Shown: piece by piece, positions 61,435 to 64,000 of the stretch | How the letters are laid out: each line of letters starts with the position of its first letter | Position numbering within the stretch: the stretch's first letter is position 1 | DNA from: Alloactinosynnema sp. L-07 | GTDB taxonomy: Bacteria > Actinomycetota > Actinomycetes > Mycobacteriales > Pseudonocardiaceae | NCBI RefSeq assembly: GCF_900070365.1 | Contig: NZ_LN850107.1 | Span: 6,510,001-6,574,000 of the forward strand | Direction: 5' to 3' | Length of the DNA stretch: 64,000 nucleotides | Program-made: the position numbers and the translations under genes | The notes under the pieces: model-generated | Told to the model about the DNA's origin: nothing | Databases searched by the model: none | Seen by the model: the letters and a program-made list of their open reading frames with translations, nothing else

Positions 61435-63264
61435 ATGTCAGGCATCGTGGGCTGGATCGACTTCTCCAGGGATCTGTCGGTCGCACAGCCGATCCTGAGG
61501 AGTTTGGCCGGGACGCTGGCGCAGCGCGGACCCGACGGGGAGACGGTCTGGGTCTCGCAGCGGGCCGCGATCGGCTACCGCGCCCTGGACACGCAGGGGG
61601 CGGCCAAGCCGTTCGTCAGCGTGGCCGGTGGCGAGCCGGTGGTGACCAGCGTGACCGGGATCCCCGGCAACCTGGCCGAGCTGCGGGCGAAGCTCGCCGC
61701 CGAGGGGCGCGCGGTCGACCCGGCCGCCTCGGTCGCCGAGGTGGTCAACCGGGCCTACCTGCAGTGGCGCGGGGAGTTCGTGCCGTGGCTGACCGGCTCC
61801 TTCGCGATCGCCATCTGGGACGGGCGCACCGAAGAGGTGTTCTTCGCCCGCGACCGGCTTGGCGGCTCGCCGCTGTTCTACACCCAGACGCCGACCGGCA
61901 TCGTCTTCGCCTCCGAGCGCAAGACGCTGCTGGCCCACCCCGAGGTCAAGGCCGAACTCGACGCGGCCGGGCTGCGTGAGGTCATCTCCCACGCGCTGAT
62001 GCCCGGTCCGCTGTTCGTGGGCTTCAACGCCATCCAGCCGTCGGAGATCGCGCGGTTCAGCCGTCAGGGCTGGTCCCGGCAGACCTACTGGAAGCTGGAG
62101 ACCAAGCCGCACACCGACGACCTCGACACCACGATCGCCAAGATCCGCTCGATGCTGGAGGACAGCGTCGCGCAGGCCCTGCCGACCGACCCGTCGGTCC
62201 TGTTCGCCACGCTCTCCGGCGGCATGGACTCCAGCGCCGTCGCTGGGCTGGCCGCCGCTGAGCTGCGCAAGCGCGACCAGGGCAAGCTGCGGACCTACAC
62301 CGTCGACTTCGTCAACAGCGACTTCGAGTCCGACGTCATGCGTGACACGAAGGACGCGCCGTTCGCCGAGATCGTGGCCGACCACATCGACGCCGACTAC
62401 AACCTGATCAGCATCAACGCCACCGACCTGCTCGACCCGGTGGTGCGCCAGGGAATGCTGCGCGCCAAGGACTACCCGACGCGCATCTACGACATGGAAG
62501 CCTCGCAGCACCTGTTCATCCAGCACCTCGCGGCCAAGGGCGGCAAGGTCGTCTTCGGCGGCGGCGCGGGTGACCAGATCTTCCGCGGCGCGCGGTGGTC
62601 CAACGACAAGGGCCTGATCGCTTCGGGCACCTTCCCATGGATCGCGATGGCGCAGCGGTTCGGCGCCACCAACGGCTTCGGCACCGGCCTGCTCAACCAG
62701 GACACCCTGGCCACGCTGGACTTCCCGACCTACTACGCCGACCTCTATGCCGACTCGATCGCCCAGGTCGAGTACCTACCCGAGGAGAACGACTGGGACC
62801 GCCAGGTCCGCCGGGTCGCCTACCTCGTGCTGATGCTCTTCCGCCTCGACGCGGGCGTGTTCTCCTCGGCCGGGCTGCACTCGTCCTCGCCGCTGAACTA
62901 CTTCCCGCTGATCGAGTACGCCTACAACATCCCCAACGAGATGCACGCCCACGGCGGCATCGAGAAGGGCCTGCTGCGGGCCGCGGTCGCCGACCTGCTG
63001 CCCGAACAGGTGCTCCAGCGCAAGCAGAGCGCCACACCGGTCAGCAAGGATCCGAACTACGCCGCGCGGCTGCAGCAGGAGTTCAAGGCCACGCTGGCGG
63101 ACCCGCACTCGCGGGTGCACTCCCTGATCGACATGGACAAGGCCAACGAACTCGCGAGCAACGGCGCTCGGATGGCCGAAGACCGACTTGCCCGGGCCGA
63201 CGTGGAGCTGACCCTTCAGCTCGACACCTGGCTCGACCTCTACAAGGTCCGTCTGACCCTCTGA
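61435..63264 (+). CDS. Asparagine-synthetase-like ATP-dependent amide ligase, Ser in place of Cys2
   Basis: 609 residues from the ATG at 61435, with GGGAGG seven bases upstream. The N-terminal Ntn glutaminase domain keeps AQRGPDGETVW but begins MSGIVGWIDF, where glutamine-hydrolysing enzymes have Cys at position 2, so ammonia production from glutamine is doubtful. The PP-loop SGGMDSS at 261-267 and the synthetase domain are intact. Similar enzymes without Cys2 include beta-lactam synthetase, carbapenam synthetase and lasso cyclases. With the next gene it suggests specialised metabolism. Confidence 0.88.
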   Translation: MSGIVGWIDFSRDLSVAQPILRSLAGTLAQRGPDGETVWVSQRAAIGYRALDTQGAAKPFVSVAGGEPVVTSVTGIPGNLAELRAKLAAEGRAVDPAASVAEVVNRAYLQWRGEFVPWLTGSFAIAIWDGRTEEVFFARDRLGGSPLFYTQTPTGIVFASERKTLLAHPEVKAELDAAGLREVISHALMPGPLFVGFNAIQPSEIARFSRQGWSRQTYWKLETKPHTDDLDTTIAKIRSMLEDSVAQALPTDPSVLFATLSGGMDSSAVAGLAAAELRKRDQGKLRTYTVDFVNSDFESDVMRDTKDAPFAEIVADHIDADYNLISINATDLLDPVVRQGMLRAKDYPTRIYDMEASQHLFIQHLAAKGGKVVFGGGAGDQIFRGARWSNDKGLIASGTFPWIAMAQRFGATNGFGTGLLNQDTLATLDFPTYYADLYADSIAQVEYLPEENDWDRQVRRVAYLVLMLFRLDAGVFSSAGLHSSSPLNYFPLIEYAYNIPNEMHAHGGIEKGLLRAAVADLLPEQVLQRKQSATPVSKDPNYAARLQQEFKATLADPHSRVHSLIDMDKANELASNGARMAEDRLARADVELTLQLDTWLDLYKVRLTL

Positions 63265-63306
63265 TCAATTCCGACGCCGTTGTTCACCAGTGCCTTAGGG
63301 GGCAGC

Positions 63307-64000
63307 ATGATTTGCGACAACATCCTCGACACCGTCGGGCGCACGCCGCTGGTCCGCCTCGGCAGGCTGAGCATGGGCAACGGCTCCGAGGTCCTCGTGA
63401 AGCTGGAGGGGGCCAACCCCGGCGGCAGTGTCAAGGACCGCGCGGCCCTGTCCATGATCACCGCGGCCGAGCGGTCCGGGCAGCTCAAGCCAGGCGGCAC
63501 GATCATCGAGTCGACCTCGGGCAACCTGGGCAAGGCGCTGGCGTTCATCGGCGCGGCCAAGGGCTACCGGGTCATCCTGGTCACCGACCCGAAGGCAGCG
63601 GGCTCGATGCTGGACTTCGTCGCCGCGTTCGGCACCGAGGTCCATGTCGTGCGCACGCCCGACGAACTGGGCTACCAGCGGCCGCGCCTGGCCAAGGTCG
63701 CCGAATTGCTGGAGCAGAACCCCGGCGCGTTCTGGCCCGACCAGTACAACAACCCGGGCAACCCGGGCATCCACGCCGAGCAGACCGCCTATGAGCTGCT
63801 CGACGAGCTGCCCGCGTTCGACGCGCTGGTGTGCGCGGTCGGCACCGGCGGCCACATCTCGGGGCTGGCGGCCACGCTCAAGCACAAGCTGCCGGACATC
63901 ACCGTCGTCGGCGCGGACGTGGTCGGCTCGGCCGCGTTCGGCTTCCCCTACAAGGGCTGGGAGATGCGCGGCCTCGGCATCGCGTGGACCCCGGGCAACC
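63307..64000 (+). CDS. PLP-dependent cysteine-synthase-fold enzyme, SbnA-like (3' end beyond window)
   Basis: 231 codons are visible from the ATG at 63307, 42 bases after the synthetase stop. TVGRTPLVRLGRL opens the fold, GGSVKDR carries the PLP lysine, and ESTSGNLGKAL is the substrate loop. The ESTSGNLG and VTDPK combination is closer to SbnA (which makes a diaminopropionate precursor from O-phosphoserine and glutamate) than to CysK, which has TSGNTG. The product may be an unusual amino acid used by the synthetase. The rest of the gene is off the window. Confidence 0.88.
   Translation, partial: MICDNILDTVGRTPLVRLGRLSMGNGSEVLVKLEGANPGGSVKDRAALSMITAAERSGQLKPGGTIIESTSGNLGKALAFIGAAKGYRVILVTDPKAAGSMLDFVAAFGTEVHVVRTPDELGYQRPRLAKVAELLEQNPGAFWPDQYNNPGNPGIHAEQTAYELLDELPAFDALVCAVGTGGHISGLAATLKHKLPDITVVGADVVGSAAFGFPYKGWEMRGLGIAWTPGN

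Overview
The window is GC-rich actinobacterial DNA with frequent GTG starts, 4-base and 1-base stop/start overlaps, many secreted proteases and no rRNA, CRISPR array or intact prophage. Gene content and order suggest a filamentous member of the Pseudonocardiaceae (Saccharothrix/Lentzea/Actinokineospora type). That placement is an inference; no marker gene was compared.

Region 1 (1-21.0 kb) is accessory. It carries the start of a large ATP-dependent regulator, three secreted serine proteases (an S8 with a P-domain, an S1 with five Ig-like repeats, and a large cucumisin-type S8), a Vsr nuclease next to a C5-cytosine methyltransferase, and a NUDIX/XRE-TPR pair divergent from very small genes. 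It also holds a PadR/2,4-dienoyl-CoA reductase operon, an HxlR/Fe-S oxidoreductase divergon, and relics of a NarL-type response regulator and a choice-of-anchor protein.

Region 2 (21.0-31.5 kb) begins with a decayed tyrosine recombinase beside tRNA-Arg(CCT). It continues with an ABC-2 exporter, an orphan response regulator, a TPR-GGDEF protein, a truncated COG0523 protein behind a possible Zur box, a histidine phosphatase, and a tightly overlapping EthD/3-hydroxyacyl-CoA dehydrogenase/Eis-like chain.

Region 3 (31.5-53.8 kb) has the mycobacterial backbone order mprA-mprB-pepD-moaB-mscL-SAF-fmdB-FTHF ligase-galU-moeA-rimJ-membrane protein (from memory, Rv0981-Rv0996). It is interrupted twice: by deoR-galT between mprB and pepD, and by about 9 kb between pepD and moaB. 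The second insert holds a resolvase relic, an SDR/LysR pair and a glycan-type cluster (methyltransferase, two glycosyltransferases, polytopic membrane protein, two-component system, epimerase). TCTCAG direct repeats with an 11-bp period precede both mprA and pepD, which suggests one envelope-stress regulon. The moeA-like gene and the last membrane protein resemble the Glp/GlpR (SepX) cell-division pair.

Region 4 (53.8-64 kb) has tRNA-Ala(CGC), an HTH/Fic module with its own palindromic operator, a hydrolase, a TetR/SDR divergon with two matched operators, a secreted lipase, an LAETG surface protein, a MITE-like element, and, at the right edge, an asparagine-synthetase-like enzyme followed by an SbnA-like PLP enzyme that probably open a biosynthetic cluster.

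The most unusual non-coding signals are two copies of a 54-bp core, in opposite orientation, each set in its own different complementary arms (47.3-47.6 kb), and two hairpins that share the same tip but have unrelated, self-complementary lower stems (53.95 and 55.5 kb).
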